This document shows, piece by piece, positions 44,567-52,283 of a stretch of 64,000 nucleotides of DNA. Source of the stretch: Bacteroides sp. (GTDB taxonomy: Bacteria; Bacteroidota; Bacteroidia; Bacteroidales; Muribaculaceae); NCBI GenBank assembly GCA_023663525.1, contig JAMPHF010000002.1, forward strand, positions 283,066 through 347,065, given 5' to 3'. The notes below the pieces were generated by a model, which saw nothing but the letters and a program-made list of their open reading frames with translations, searched no databases and was not told the DNA's origin. Made by a program: the position numbers and the translations under genes. Within the stretch, counting starts at the first letter, position 1. Each line of letters starts with the position of its first letter.

Positions 44567-44732
44567 AATAATAAAGGATACTGATTCTTTCCATTGCAGA
44601 GATTATAACAGACATAGGTAAATTTAGATTGCATAATAGGTAAAATAGATTTGTTTTTCGTTAGACTTAGGAAAAACTACTACGTTAGATTCTGTAAAGA
44701 GCCGTCCTCGTGAAGAAGATCGCTCTTTTTTT
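44567..44732 (+). ncRNA. Candidate small noncoding RNA (about 165 nt)
   Basis: A good promoter is followed, without any ATG-started frame of length, by a hairpin AAAGAGC/GCTCTTT (44696-44702 with 44722-44728) and a run of T to 44732. The transcript would be about 165 nt. I recognise no known RNA family in it. It could instead be a decayed leader of a lost gene. Confidence 0.45.
44696..44732 (+). terminator. Intrinsic terminator of candidate small RNA
   Basis: A 7-bp perfect stem with a 19-base loop, then TTTT TTT. A second small hairpin GCGAA/TTCGC follows just after. Confidence 0.55.
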
Positions 44733-44956
44733 GTGCGAAAATCTTCGCGAAAAAAGAGGCGGATTTGTACTCGTGGAGGGGTATCAAATGTTATATTTAA
44801 AGATGAAAAAGTGACCATTTTTCTTATATCTGTGGTTATAGGATGAAGTTTAATAAAGAGAGACAATAAATTGATATATAATATTATATATTTTATAGAG
44901 TTAATATTTCATTTAGAATATACGATATTGTACCCTCAATTGCACCCATGATGCAT

Positions 44957-44964
44957 TATCTTTG
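44957..44964 (+). promoter_or_regulatory. Orphan -7 box
   Basis: TATCTTTG, a perfect TAnnTTTG. TTG elements upstream are at poor distances (14 or 26 bp). No ORF follows before the convergent gene's terminator. Confidence 0.35.
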
Positions 44965-45042
44965 CATTGTGTAAAATTTTAATCAGTTTTTGGATTGCGA
45001 AAAAAAATACGCATAAGACGAACATTATTTAATCATCATTGT

Positions 45043-45070
45043 GCAGGTCACCTCGCGAGAGGCGACCTGC
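45043..45070. other. GC-rich hairpin with GCGA loop
   Basis: GCAGGTC (45043-45049) pairs with GACCTGC (45064-45070), and CCTC/GAGG pair inside around a GCGA tetraloop; one A.C mismatch. There is no U-tract. It lies about 80 bases after the orphan -7 box and could be the 3' end of a short transcript. Confidence 0.45.
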
Positions 45071-45128
45071 ATTCATGTTACGCTCGTGCTGTTATTTCAA
45101 GTAATGAAAGGGCTGTAAGAAAATAGTA

Positions 45129-45165
45129 GGGGCGAACACCTTGATTGGCGTTCACCCCCTGCCAT
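45129..45165. terminator. Terminator after the PCMD/calycin-like gene
   Basis: A 12-bp stem with two G.U-type mismatches (45129-45140 with 45147-45158) and a 6-base loop. On the minus strand TATTTTCTT follows; on the plus strand CTGCCATTTTTT follows, so it can serve both directions. Confidence 0.7.
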
Positions 45166-45202
45166 TTTTTATGGAATACGGATTTATGTCCGATGTCGTC
45201 TC

Positions 45203-46633
45203 TTATCGTACTAAAACCTTGCTGACTTTACCACCCTGACGTTTTACATAAATGCCGGGAGTGAGATTGTCGGAGTTCATGCGGATGCCCTGGAGATTGA
45301 AGTATTCAGCAGCCGCATTTGAATCGGAAGCAATGTTGCTGATAGCTGAGGTTGCCGATGTGAATGTCACGTGGATAGGAGTGGAATCCCACATCACGTC
45401 AATCACCATATTGATCACATTGCCTGTGATTGTGCCGTTGAGGTTAACGTCGGCTATGATAGCTCCACCAATAAGTTGCATACCTTTCACTTCACCGGTG
45501 TAGGTGGTTGTGCCGTCAGCTTCAGTCATGACAACGTCGTTGACCACGATGTCGCCAAGGGGCATTGGGCTGCCGCCGAGCACGAGTGTGAGGTTCGGGA
45601 GGACGAATGTGCATTTGTTTTCACCGGTCGGTGTGATTTCAATGGTAGTTTCCTGATTTTCTGTAATCAATGCGCCACTCATTTCCACATTGAGGTAGCC
45701 GGGATATGATTTTGCACTTGAATCCTCATATATGAGTTTCACGTCGTCAACTGTGAGTGCATTGTCCTTACCGACAACTGAAGCACCGCCGAAATAGTCG
45801 CCGGCAGCGATGATGATGTTGATCATTTCGGGTGTGGCATCCGACTTGTAGTCGAATTTTGCGGAGAACTTGGTCCACTCCGATGCATCTTCTGTGATTT
45901 CGGCATTGATGACGGCGATAAGCTCTGCATCGTCAGTCTTAGTGACCTCGCCACCCTGACATCCATCCATAGACATGCCGAGGACGCAGCGGTCGCGGTC
46001 TGTCATTTCAGTAAGGTAAGGATTACCTGCCATGTATATTATAGCTGGTACATCTTTTTGTGTCCAATGACCTTTCCAAAGATATGCCACTACTGTTGAT
46101 TTCTCTGCGGGTTTGTCCTCCCCACGGCTACGCTTGTACATAAATTCGATGCCGGTGGGACGTTCGTTGAATTTAATGCCGCCAAAGGATCCGCCATCAC
46201 TATTTTTAATCTGAAATCCACCGGCTAAGAAATCAAAACCGGGATTTGCAGTTGACCACGTTGTACCCAGTGAGATGTAACCGGGGACAATCTGAGTATC
46301 CATGAAGGGATTGGGGGTATTCTTGAGCTCGACAGCATAGCGGGAATTGTAGCCTGCAACGGAATCTCCGACGGCAGTTGCACCGAGACCTGTGGCGACA
46401 CCTTCGTAGTAACTTGTCATACCGCTTACATTGGAAACGACCCAACCTGTTGGATTTATGCCACTGACAGCGGCTGCTTGCTGACCAAAGTTATCGTCAT
46501 TGCCGTAGAAAGTCCAGGGAATGCAGTCAACCCAATCTCCCTCAAAACCTGAGTTGGGAATCTGTTGCTGTGCGCTGACGCACAGAGGACTGATCAGCAT
46601 TGTGCTGAGCAAAGTCTTGTAAAGAATCTTCAT
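45203..46633 (-). CDS. Secreted PCMD/calycin-like protein with C-terminal sorting-type domain
   Basis: A 476-aa exported protein. Signal peptide MKILYKTLLSTMLISPLCVSA. Residues about 22-310 look like a PCMD (putative carbohydrate metabolism) beta-sandwich (QIPNSGFEGDWVDCIPW at the start). About 318-435 resembles the calycin-like domain (TTIEITPTGENKCTFVLPNL). The last 35 residues (AAEYFNLQGIRM...TPGIYVKRQGGK...KVLVR) look like the Bacteroidales type A C-terminal sorting signal of type IX cargo. It is divergent from a PCMD lipoprotein and a barrel gene; the three probably act together at the surface. Confidence 0.75.
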   Translation of the reverse strand: MKILYKTLLSTMLISPLCVSAQQQIPNSGFEGDWVDCIPWTFYGNDDNFGQQAAAVSGINPTGWVVSNVSGMTSYYEGVATGLGATAVGDSVAGYNSRYAVELKNTPNPFMDTQIVPGYISLGTTWSTANPGFDFLAGGFQIKNSDGGSFGGIKFNERPTGIEFMYKRSRGEDKPAEKSTVVAYLWKGHWTQKDVPAIIYMAGNPYLTEMTDRDRCVLGMSMDGCQGGEVTKTDDAELIAVINAEITEDASEWTKFSAKFDYKSDATPEMINIIIAAGDYFGGASVVGKDNALTVDDVKLIYEDSSAKSYPGYLNVEMSGALITENQETTIEITPTGENKCTFVLPNLTLVLGGSPMPLGDIVVNDVVMTEADGTTTYTGEVKGMQLIGGAIIADVNLNGTITGNVINMVIDVMWDSTPIHVTFTSATSAISNIASDSNAAAEYFNLQGIRMNSDNLTPGIYVKRQGGKVSKVLVR

Positions 46634-46754
46634 AAATGATTATAATTGAGTGATAAATGTGAATATTACCTCTGTATGGAAACTTGATTTTATATGGATG
46701 AAATGTACATTGACAGTGTTGCTGAAACGTGACGGAATCTTATAATCCGTGATG

Positions 46755-46762
46755 CAAAGGTA
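46755..46762 (-). promoter_or_regulatory. -7 box for the 45203-46633 gene
   Basis: Reads TACCTTTG on the minus strand, a perfect TAnnTTTG, about 120 bp before the start codon. Confidence 0.5.
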
Positions 46763-46804
46763 AAAATTATTTACAATATTTATTTAAATCTGACCGAAAA
46801 TTGA

Positions 46805-46812
46805 TACTTTTG
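46805..46812 (+). promoter_or_regulatory. -7 box for the PCMD lipoprotein-barrel pair
   Basis: TACTTTTG, a perfect TAnnTTTG, about 160 bp before the lipoprotein start. No -33 TTG is apparent. Confidence 0.5.
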
Positions 46813-46972
46813 TAGCTTAAAAGACCAAAAAATAATCGTATTGTCCGAACAAAATGTTGATATATGGTTGTTTAAAATATTATTGCGGTATTATACTTCC
46901 TGTTGTATATAGTGAATGTCTTTCAATCCGCATTACACGATAATTCAATTCACGTTATATAATTATCAATTT

Positions 46973-48109
46973 ATGAGGAAAATAAACTGGCTGCTGACAC
47001 TGTGCATCATGCTCATGACCGTGTCCTGTATAAAAAAGGAGCCTCTCAACGCCGAATGTGATATTGTTGCTGTGACACTACCGAAGGATGAATTGAACCG
47101 CTCTCCGATTATTGAAAATGACAGGGTGACGCTCATTGTGAAGAACTATGTCAACGTGACTGATCTTGCACCTGAATTTCAGTTGACACCCGGAGCGACA
47201 ATCACTCCGCCGAGTGGTACAGTGCGTGATTTCACCGACCCGCAGACCTACATCGTCACCTCGCAGGATGGTGAATGGTCAAAGACCTACACGGTGACAG
47301 TCCAACGCAACACCAATATCAATCTGAAGTACGGATTTGAGGATGTCAGACTCATCAAGACTTCGCAAGGTGGAAGCTATGATGAGTTTTATGATGTGAG
47401 CATTAACGAGAACACCCATAATCGCGACACTATGTTGTGGGCGAGTGGCAATCCGGGATTCGCACTAACCAACGGCACTGCCGGACCGGATTCCTATCCT
47501 ACTTATCAGGCTGATGAGGGATATATAGGGAAATGTGTGGCTCTTGAGACGCGTTCCACAGGTCCCTGGGGTGCGATGGTCAAGAAACCATTGGCGGCCG
47601 GAAATCTCTTTATGGGTAAATTCAACGTCACGGTCGCAGTTGCCACTCCATTGAAAGCCACTCAGTTCGGTACGCCGTTTTACAGTGTGCCACGCTTTTT
47701 CAGCGGTTACTACAAATATACCCCCGGAGAGCTTTATCAGAAGATGAACAGTGACGGCAAACTTGAGGATGTCCCGGGCAAGATAGATGAGTGTAACGTC
47801 TATGCCGTTTTCTATGAGTCAACAGCCGACATGGAGTGGCTTGACGGCTCCAATGTGCTGTCCGATGACAATCCCAACATTATAGCCGTGGCGAAACTTT
47901 CGGACGAACAGCGGAAGCAGACTGACGGCTGGGTCAATTTCAACCTTCCGTTCATATTCCGCAACGGAAAGACAATCGATCCGGAGAAGCTCGACAATGG
48001 TCAGTATAACATAGCCGTCGTCATGTCGTCGAGCGTTGACGGCGATTACTTCTCGGGTGCTGTCGGTAGCAAGCTGTTTGTTGACGAGATTCAGATTACA
48101 TGTCAGTAA
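46973..48109 (+). CDS. PCMD-domain lipoprotein
   Basis: A 378-aa surface lipoprotein. MRKINWLLTLCIMLMTVSC is a lipoprotein signal with Cys19. An N-terminal Ig-like domain (about 25-115; VTLIVKNYVNVTDLAPEF...SQDGEWSKTYTVTVQ) is followed by the PCMD domain (YGFEDVRLIK, then GNPGFAL and GMVKK-type blocks) to the end. I use the ATG at 46973; a longer form from 46916 would bury the signal peptide. The barrel gene follows at 18 bp. PCMD proteins are proposed to bind carbohydrate; this is domain-level knowledge only. Confidence 0.85.
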   Translation: MRKINWLLTLCIMLMTVSCIKKEPLNAECDIVAVTLPKDELNRSPIIENDRVTLIVKNYVNVTDLAPEFQLTPGATITPPSGTVRDFTDPQTYIVTSQDGEWSKTYTVTVQRNTNINLKYGFEDVRLIKTSQGGSYDEFYDVSINENTHNRDTMLWASGNPGFALTNGTAGPDSYPTYQADEGYIGKCVALETRSTGPWGAMVKKPLAAGNLFMGKFNVTVAVATPLKATQFGTPFYSVPRFFSGYYKYTPGELYQKMNSDGKLEDVPGKIDECNVYAVFYESTADMEWLDGSNVLSDDNPNIIAVAKLSDEQRKQTDGWVNFNLPFIFRNGKTIDPEKLDNGQYNIAVVMSSSVDGDYFSGAVGSKLFVDEIQITCQ

Positions 48110-48127
48110 TATTCATCAGTTAAAATT

Positions 48128-48907
48128 ATGAAACTCAAAAAATATATATGTGGCGTAGTGGCTGCGATGACTTGTCTCGCGGTTTCTGCACAGTCCGAGC
48201 GACCCGGTGGAATCGAGAAGTCGGCGCTTCTCGGTCTCGAATATGAAATGAATGCGGGTCTTAATATAGGTGGTGCATCGCCCCTTCCACTTCCCGCTGA
48301 GATTCGCAAGATTGATTCGTATAGCCCACACCTGAATCTTCAGATTGGTGCTACGGTCACGAAATGGTTCGGGAAAAACGGAAAGTGGGGCATTGCGAGC
48401 GGCTTCCGTTTTGAGACCAAAGGCATGGAGACCGAAGCAACTGTCAAAAATTATGGCATGGAGATTATCCAGGACGGCAAGAAGCTGAGTGGTAAATGGA
48501 CCGGAAAAGTCCAGACTAAATACCACACCCAGCAATTGACCATCCCCATTACTGCCGTGTACAAGATTAACGACCGGTGGAAAGTCAATCTCGGCCCTTA
48601 TCTTGCATACGCTTTCAGCAATGATTTTGATGGTTATGTGTCTGACGGATATTTGCGTGAGGGTAATCCGACTGGCAATAAGGTGACATTTGAGGGAGAT
48701 GCCGAAGCCACCTATGATTTCGGTGACGATCTTCGCAAATTTCAATGGGGCATACAGGCCGGTGGTTCATGGCATGCTTTCAAGCGACTGTCGGTCAACG
48801 CCAACCTGACATGGGGTCTGAACGATATTTTTGTCAAATCGTTCAAGACAGTGTCATTCAACATGTATCCGATATATCTCAATCTGGGATTCGGCTATAT
48901 TTTCTGA
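48128..48907 (+). CDS. Outer-membrane beta-barrel protein (PorT-like family)
   Basis: A 259-aa protein with signal peptide MKLKKYICGVVAAMTCLAVSA. The mature part has alternating strands (HLNLQIGATVTKWF, WGIASGFRFETKGME, LTIPITAVYKI, NLGPYLAYAFS) and ends in LNLGFGYIF with a terminal Phe, typical for outer-membrane barrels of the PorT/OMP_b-brl type. It is co-transcribed with the PCMD lipoprotein and may anchor or export partner proteins; no direct evidence for that. Confidence 0.82.
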   Translation: MKLKKYICGVVAAMTCLAVSAQSERPGGIEKSALLGLEYEMNAGLNIGGASPLPLPAEIRKIDSYSPHLNLQIGATVTKWFGKNGKWGIASGFRFETKGMETEATVKNYGMEIIQDGKKLSGKWTGKVQTKYHTQQLTIPITAVYKINDRWKVNLGPYLAYAFSNDFDGYVSDGYLREGNPTGNKVTFEGDAEATYDFGDDLRKFQWGIQAGGSWHAFKRLSVNANLTWGLNDIFVKSFKTVSFNMYPIYLNLGFGYIF

Positions 48908-48923
48908 TTCGGTCGCTGTGCAA

Positions 48924-48986
48924 GACATAAATAATGCTCAACCTCCACAAGAATTATTAGTGTGGAGGTTGAGCATTATTTATGTC
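48924..48986. repeat. Perfect 26-bp inverted repeat between convergent genes
   Basis: 48924-48949 is perfectly complementary to 48961-48986 with an 11-base loop. It lies between the barrel gene (+) and the PEP-synthase-like gene (-) and probably ends both transcripts. The stem is unusually long and is not followed by a U-tract on either strand, although the stem base itself is AT-rich. Confidence 0.85.
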
Positions 48987-48999
48987 CTGTTGCCGTTTT

Positions 49000-51900
49000 T
49001 CAGACTTCAGGTTTCACGACCACACCGGTGCCTTTCAATCCGTTCACTCCGATTGCGAGTGGTTCGGCAAAAGTGACAATACGGATGAAGTCACTTTCGT
49101 AAACCGCCGGTTGAGCGTTGAGGAAGTCAACGTCATAGAGATCGGTGACAGATTCGCCCGGCTTCTTCTTGGCATTGGTGTCGATTGTGAAGTATGCCAC
49201 ACCGAACGATGTGAGATTCTGGAAGAAGTGTGTGCCTTGACTCGGCTCAATGCGATAATTAGGCAGAGATGATTCCACAATCAGACGGGCTGCGGAAATT
49301 GCGGGCCACTTCACGGGAATACCGAGCGAGGTGTCTGACGACCCCCAGCGTCCCGGCCCGATGAGGATATACTTTTCTTCACGGTCGAGGAATCCACGGT
49401 TGATTTTTTCAATCTCACGTGCTATAAGGGAGTTGTTGGACGATGAGAACTTCTCCGGTCTGACATAGACCACGGTTTTGACACCTTCGATGTTGCCATG
49501 ACCGAGAGCCGTCCCGGATTTGAGCAGCAATTTGTCATCGGGGGTTGACATGACTGACTCATCGACTGTCTCCTTGCGGTCAACAATCGGACGAATTTGC
49601 AACCAGTAGAGTCGTCCCTTGTTTTTCTCCCCCGGACCTATCATCTTAGGGTCGGAACCTATCATTCCCGCAAATTCAATCTCCACAGGACGTTGCATCG
49701 CTTCCTGACCTGTCGAGAGCATGAAGTCCACTGCTTCAGCGAGAGGGAAAGTCTTATGTTTAAGTATGTTGTTGAATGTGACGACGCGGCGACCCTCTCC
49801 AAATTCATTGTCGCGGATCACGTTGTCGCGGAAATCATAGGTTGAGACCATGTATTTGAGCGCACCTTTCTCAGCCATGTCCTGTACGCGCAGTTTCGCG
49901 ACGTTATATCCGTCATCGACAGTAAGGCGTGAGGAAGTCGCGGGTTTATCGGATTTCTTGTCGGTTGATGTGGTCTCGCATTGCTCACCTTTCATGTCGA
50001 GCGCATACATTCGAGTCTGTGTGTCGCGCAGCGCGAGTGACAGTTCCGATGTCTGCAACACATTGTCGGGATGGCGGGGAGAGAAACGAAGTGCCAACCC
50101 TCCGTCAACTATATATTTGCCGAGACCGACAGCAACCTCCACCACACCATCCTCCGGTTTCTCATCGTTGAGAGGATAGTAGTTGAGTGAACGTCCGACT
50201 CCTGAGAATGACGGGAAATAATACCCGTCAACCTCCCTACCGACGACTTCCTGGAGTATGACGGCCATCTTCTCCTGATCGATCACATTGGATGTCGCGG
50301 TCATGTAGGCCTTTGAATCGGCATAGAACACGGATGCGTAGACTCCTTTTATAGCGTTGGTCACCATCTTGAGCATTTCCTGCGGGTCGGTCACCTTAGG
50401 CACCATATAAGTTGAATATATGCCTGCAAACGGTTGGTAGTGCGAATCTTCAAGAAGACTGGAACTGCGGACAGCAATCGGAGTGTCAACGACTTCAAAA
50501 AGTGCGAGCAGATCGTCCTTTATGCGTCGGGGGAGTTTGCCTCGGAGGAAGTGTTCGAGGATTTCCTCGTCGGGAGCATCACTGAGGGCAATAGGGTAGA
50601 GCTTGTTGCTCTCCATGAACTCATCGAAGATGTCGGTACACAATACCACCGTCCTTGGAATGGTTATGGATATGCCGTCAAAATTGTCGCATATTGGATT
50701 CTTCTTGATGATTGAGTCGATGAAAGCAAGGCCACGGCCTTTGCCTCCGAGCGATCCTTGACCGATTCGTGCAAAATTCGAGTAATGGTCAAAGCGGTCT
50801 TTCTGGAAAATAGCCACGACTCCACGGTTTTTCATCTTCCTGTATTTGACAATGAGGTCAAAAAACAGTTGACGCACCTGCGGAGCGTCCTTGAGGTCAC
50901 GGAAGCGGTGGTGCTTGATGACTTCGGCTATCGGGAACATGGCGCGGGAATAGAGCCATCGCGAGATGTCGTTGAACGACGCGTGCCAATAGAGAGCCTC
51001 CGCCGGGATGTCAAATATGTTTTTCTGCAGATCCTTCAGCGATTTTATCCTGAAGATTTCCTCACCGTTTTCTGGATTGCGGATGACGAAATCACCGAAG
51101 CCGAAATTGTTGATGATTGCTTTTCCGAGGTCAACAGGGAATTTCTTGGAATTCTTGTCGATGAACGTACCTCCAAGCTCAATCACGTCGTGGGCATTTT
51201 CCGCCTCGGAACTCTCAATTATCAGTGGCAGATACGGATCACGTTCGCGCAGCTCGCGGGCAAGACGGATTCCGGCTTTCGGGTCTTTTTTGCCCTCGCG
51301 CATGAACGACACGTCGCTGATCACTCCGAGTATGTGGTCGCTGTATCTGTCATACAGACGCAAAGCCTCCTCATAGTCACGGGCGAGCATCACTTTTGGA
51401 CGGCCACGCATTCGCAGCATCTGCTCGTGTTCGTTGAGAGCCTCGGTTGAGAACTCGCGTGACTGCTTGAGGATGAACTTGTAGACGATTGGAAGAACTG
51501 ACGAGTAGAATCTCACGGAATCTTCCACAAGCAGAATCATCTGCACCCCGACACCGTTGATGTCATTGTCGGCATTCATTTTGTCCTCCAGCAGCTTGAT
51601 GACGGCAAGCAGCAGGTCAACGTTGCCGAGCCAGGAGAACACGTAGTCGATTCCTGAGAAGTCCTCCTTTGAAAGTCGGCGCGACACTTCTTTGGAAAAT
51701 GGTGTCAGGACTATGATCGGTGTATCCGGATTGTTTTCGCGGATGCGTCGTGCGCCGGTGAATGTCTCGCTGACATCATTGCCGGGCATCATTATCACGA
51801 GATCGAAATTTTTTGTCTTCATGATCTCCAGTCCCTCCGTCGTGTTCAGTGCGCGGGTGACTCGGGGTGGTGATGAGAGGTTCAGCGATGTGTATTCAAA

Positions 51901-52053
51901 ATAAAGCTGTTCCTCCACTCGTCCATCCTCCTCCATCATGAAAGCGTCGTAGGCCGATGCTATGAGCAGCACGTTGAATATGCGCTTCTGCATCAGATTC
52001 TGGAAAGCCGTGTCTTTGAAGTACAATTGGCTTAGGGCTTCGTCGTCGGTCAT
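49000..52053 (-). CDS. Receiver-like/PEP-synthase-like fusion protein
   Basis: A 1017-aa cytoplasmic protein. Two receiver-like modules come first: about 22-165 (FNVLLIASAYDAF...FDLVIMMPGND...TPIIVLTPF) and about 183-325 (QMILLVEDSVRFY...LGVISDVSFM...LPLIIESSE). The C-terminal half has the ATP-grasp nucleotide-binding domain of PEP synthase/PPDK (GQGSLGGKGRGLAF, VDTPIAVRSSSLLEDS, VILQEVVGREVDGYYFPSFSGVG). I see no phosphohistidine swivel domain or PEP-binding barrel. I set the start at ATG 52053 because the longer TTG start at 52101 falls in a -7 box. Confidence 0.82.
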   Translation of the reverse strand: MTDDEALSQLYFKDTAFQNLMQKRIFNVLLIASAYDAFMMEEDGRVEEQLYFEYTSLNLSSPPRVTRALNTTEGLEIMKTKNFDLVIMMPGNDVSETFTGARRIRENNPDTPIIVLTPFSKEVSRRLSKEDFSGIDYVFSWLGNVDLLLAVIKLLEDKMNADNDINGVGVQMILLVEDSVRFYSSVLPIVYKFILKQSREFSTEALNEHEQMLRMRGRPKVMLARDYEEALRLYDRYSDHILGVISDVSFMREGKKDPKAGIRLARELRERDPYLPLIIESSEAENAHDVIELGGTFIDKNSKKFPVDLGKAIINNFGFGDFVIRNPENGEEIFRIKSLKDLQKNIFDIPAEALYWHASFNDISRWLYSRAMFPIAEVIKHHRFRDLKDAPQVRQLFFDLIVKYRKMKNRGVVAIFQKDRFDHYSNFARIGQGSLGGKGRGLAFIDSIIKKNPICDNFDGISITIPRTVVLCTDIFDEFMESNKLYPIALSDAPDEEILEHFLRGKLPRRIKDDLLALFEVVDTPIAVRSSSLLEDSHYQPFAGIYSTYMVPKVTDPQEMLKMVTNAIKGVYASVFYADSKAYMTATSNVIDQEKMAVILQEVVGREVDGYYFPSFSGVGRSLNYYPLNDEKPEDGVVEVAVGLGKYIVDGGLALRFSPRHPDNVLQTSELSLALRDTQTRMYALDMKGEQCETTSTDKKSDKPATSSRLTVDDGYNVAKLRVQDMAEKGALKYMVSTYDFRDNVIRDNEFGEGRRVVTFNNILKHKTFPLAEAVDFMLSTGQEAMQRPVEIEFAGMIGSDPKMIGPGEKNKGRLYWLQIRPIVDRKETVDESVMSTPDDKLLLKSGTALGHGNIEGVKTVVYVRPEKFSSSNNSLIAREIEKINRGFLDREEKYILIGPGRWGSSDTSLGIPVKWPAISAARLIVESSLPNYRIEPSQGTHFFQNLTSFGVAYFTIDTNAKKKPGESVTDLYDVDFLNAQPAVYESDFIRIVTFAEPLAIGVNGLKGTGVVVKPEV

Positions 52054-52098
52054 GGTCGGTTGATAATACTTTTGGTACGGTAAGTTACTTATGCCTTG

Positions 52099-52106
52099 CA
52101 AATTTA
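52099..52106 (-). promoter_or_regulatory. -7 box for the PEP-synthase-like gene
   Basis: Reads TAAATTTG on the minus strand, a perfect TAnnTTTG, 46 bp before the chosen start. Confidence 0.55.
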
Positions 52107-52124
52107 CAATTTATTCTTGTAACA

Positions 52125-52157
52125 TTTGTGTAAAACCATCGCAAATTACTACCTTTG
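52125..52157 (+). promoter_or_regulatory. Promoter of the TPP-riboswitch operon
   Basis: TTTG (52125-52128) and a perfect -7 box TACCTTTG (52150-52157) with a 21-bp spacer. The expected start of transcription, about 52164, lies just before the riboswitch. Confidence 0.75.
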
Positions 52158-52180
52158 CGGCGAAATAGAAGCATATTTTA

Positions 52181-52276
52181 GGGGTGTCCGGCTCCATCAC
52201 TTGGAAATAACCTTTGAAATGGTCCGGGCTGAGAACATACCCTCTGAACCTGATCCGGATAATACCGGCGTAGAGA
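52181..52276 (+). promoter_or_regulatory. TPP riboswitch (THI element)
   Basis: The conserved core is clear: GGGGTGTCC at the 5' side, GGGCTGAGA (pyrimidine-sensor loop), ACCCTCTGAACCTGATC, then CCGGATAATACCGG and GCGTAG at the 3' side. The insert between the first and second core blocks is the variable P3 arm. It ends only 8 bases before the receptor start codon, so thiamine pyrophosphate binding probably controls translation start by masking the ribosome site; that mode is inference. Confidence 0.95.
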
Positions 52277-52283
52277 AAAATTT

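Larger units (their letters stand above)
44378..45202. other. 825-bp intergenic region, AT-rich
   Basis: No convincing protein gene. It holds two plus-strand promoters (44530-44560 and 44957-44964), a terminator-like hairpin (44696-44732), a GNRA-loop hairpin (45043-45070) and the terminator of the convergent gene (45129-45165). An 80-codon minus-strand frame (44624-44866) spans the hairpin and is probably chance. Confidence 0.6.
46634..46972. other. 339-bp divergent promoter region
   Basis: Separates the two PCMD-type genes. It contains a minus-strand -7 box at 46755-46762 and a plus-strand -7 box at 46805-46812. The leaders are about 115 and 155 bases long. I see no further ORF or clear hairpin. 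Confidence 0.6.

Noticed and set aside
44624..44866. An 80-codon minus-strand frame in the 825-bp gap
   Set aside because: It spans the candidate terminator hairpin, is low in complexity and has no promoter or signal; a chance frame is more likely.
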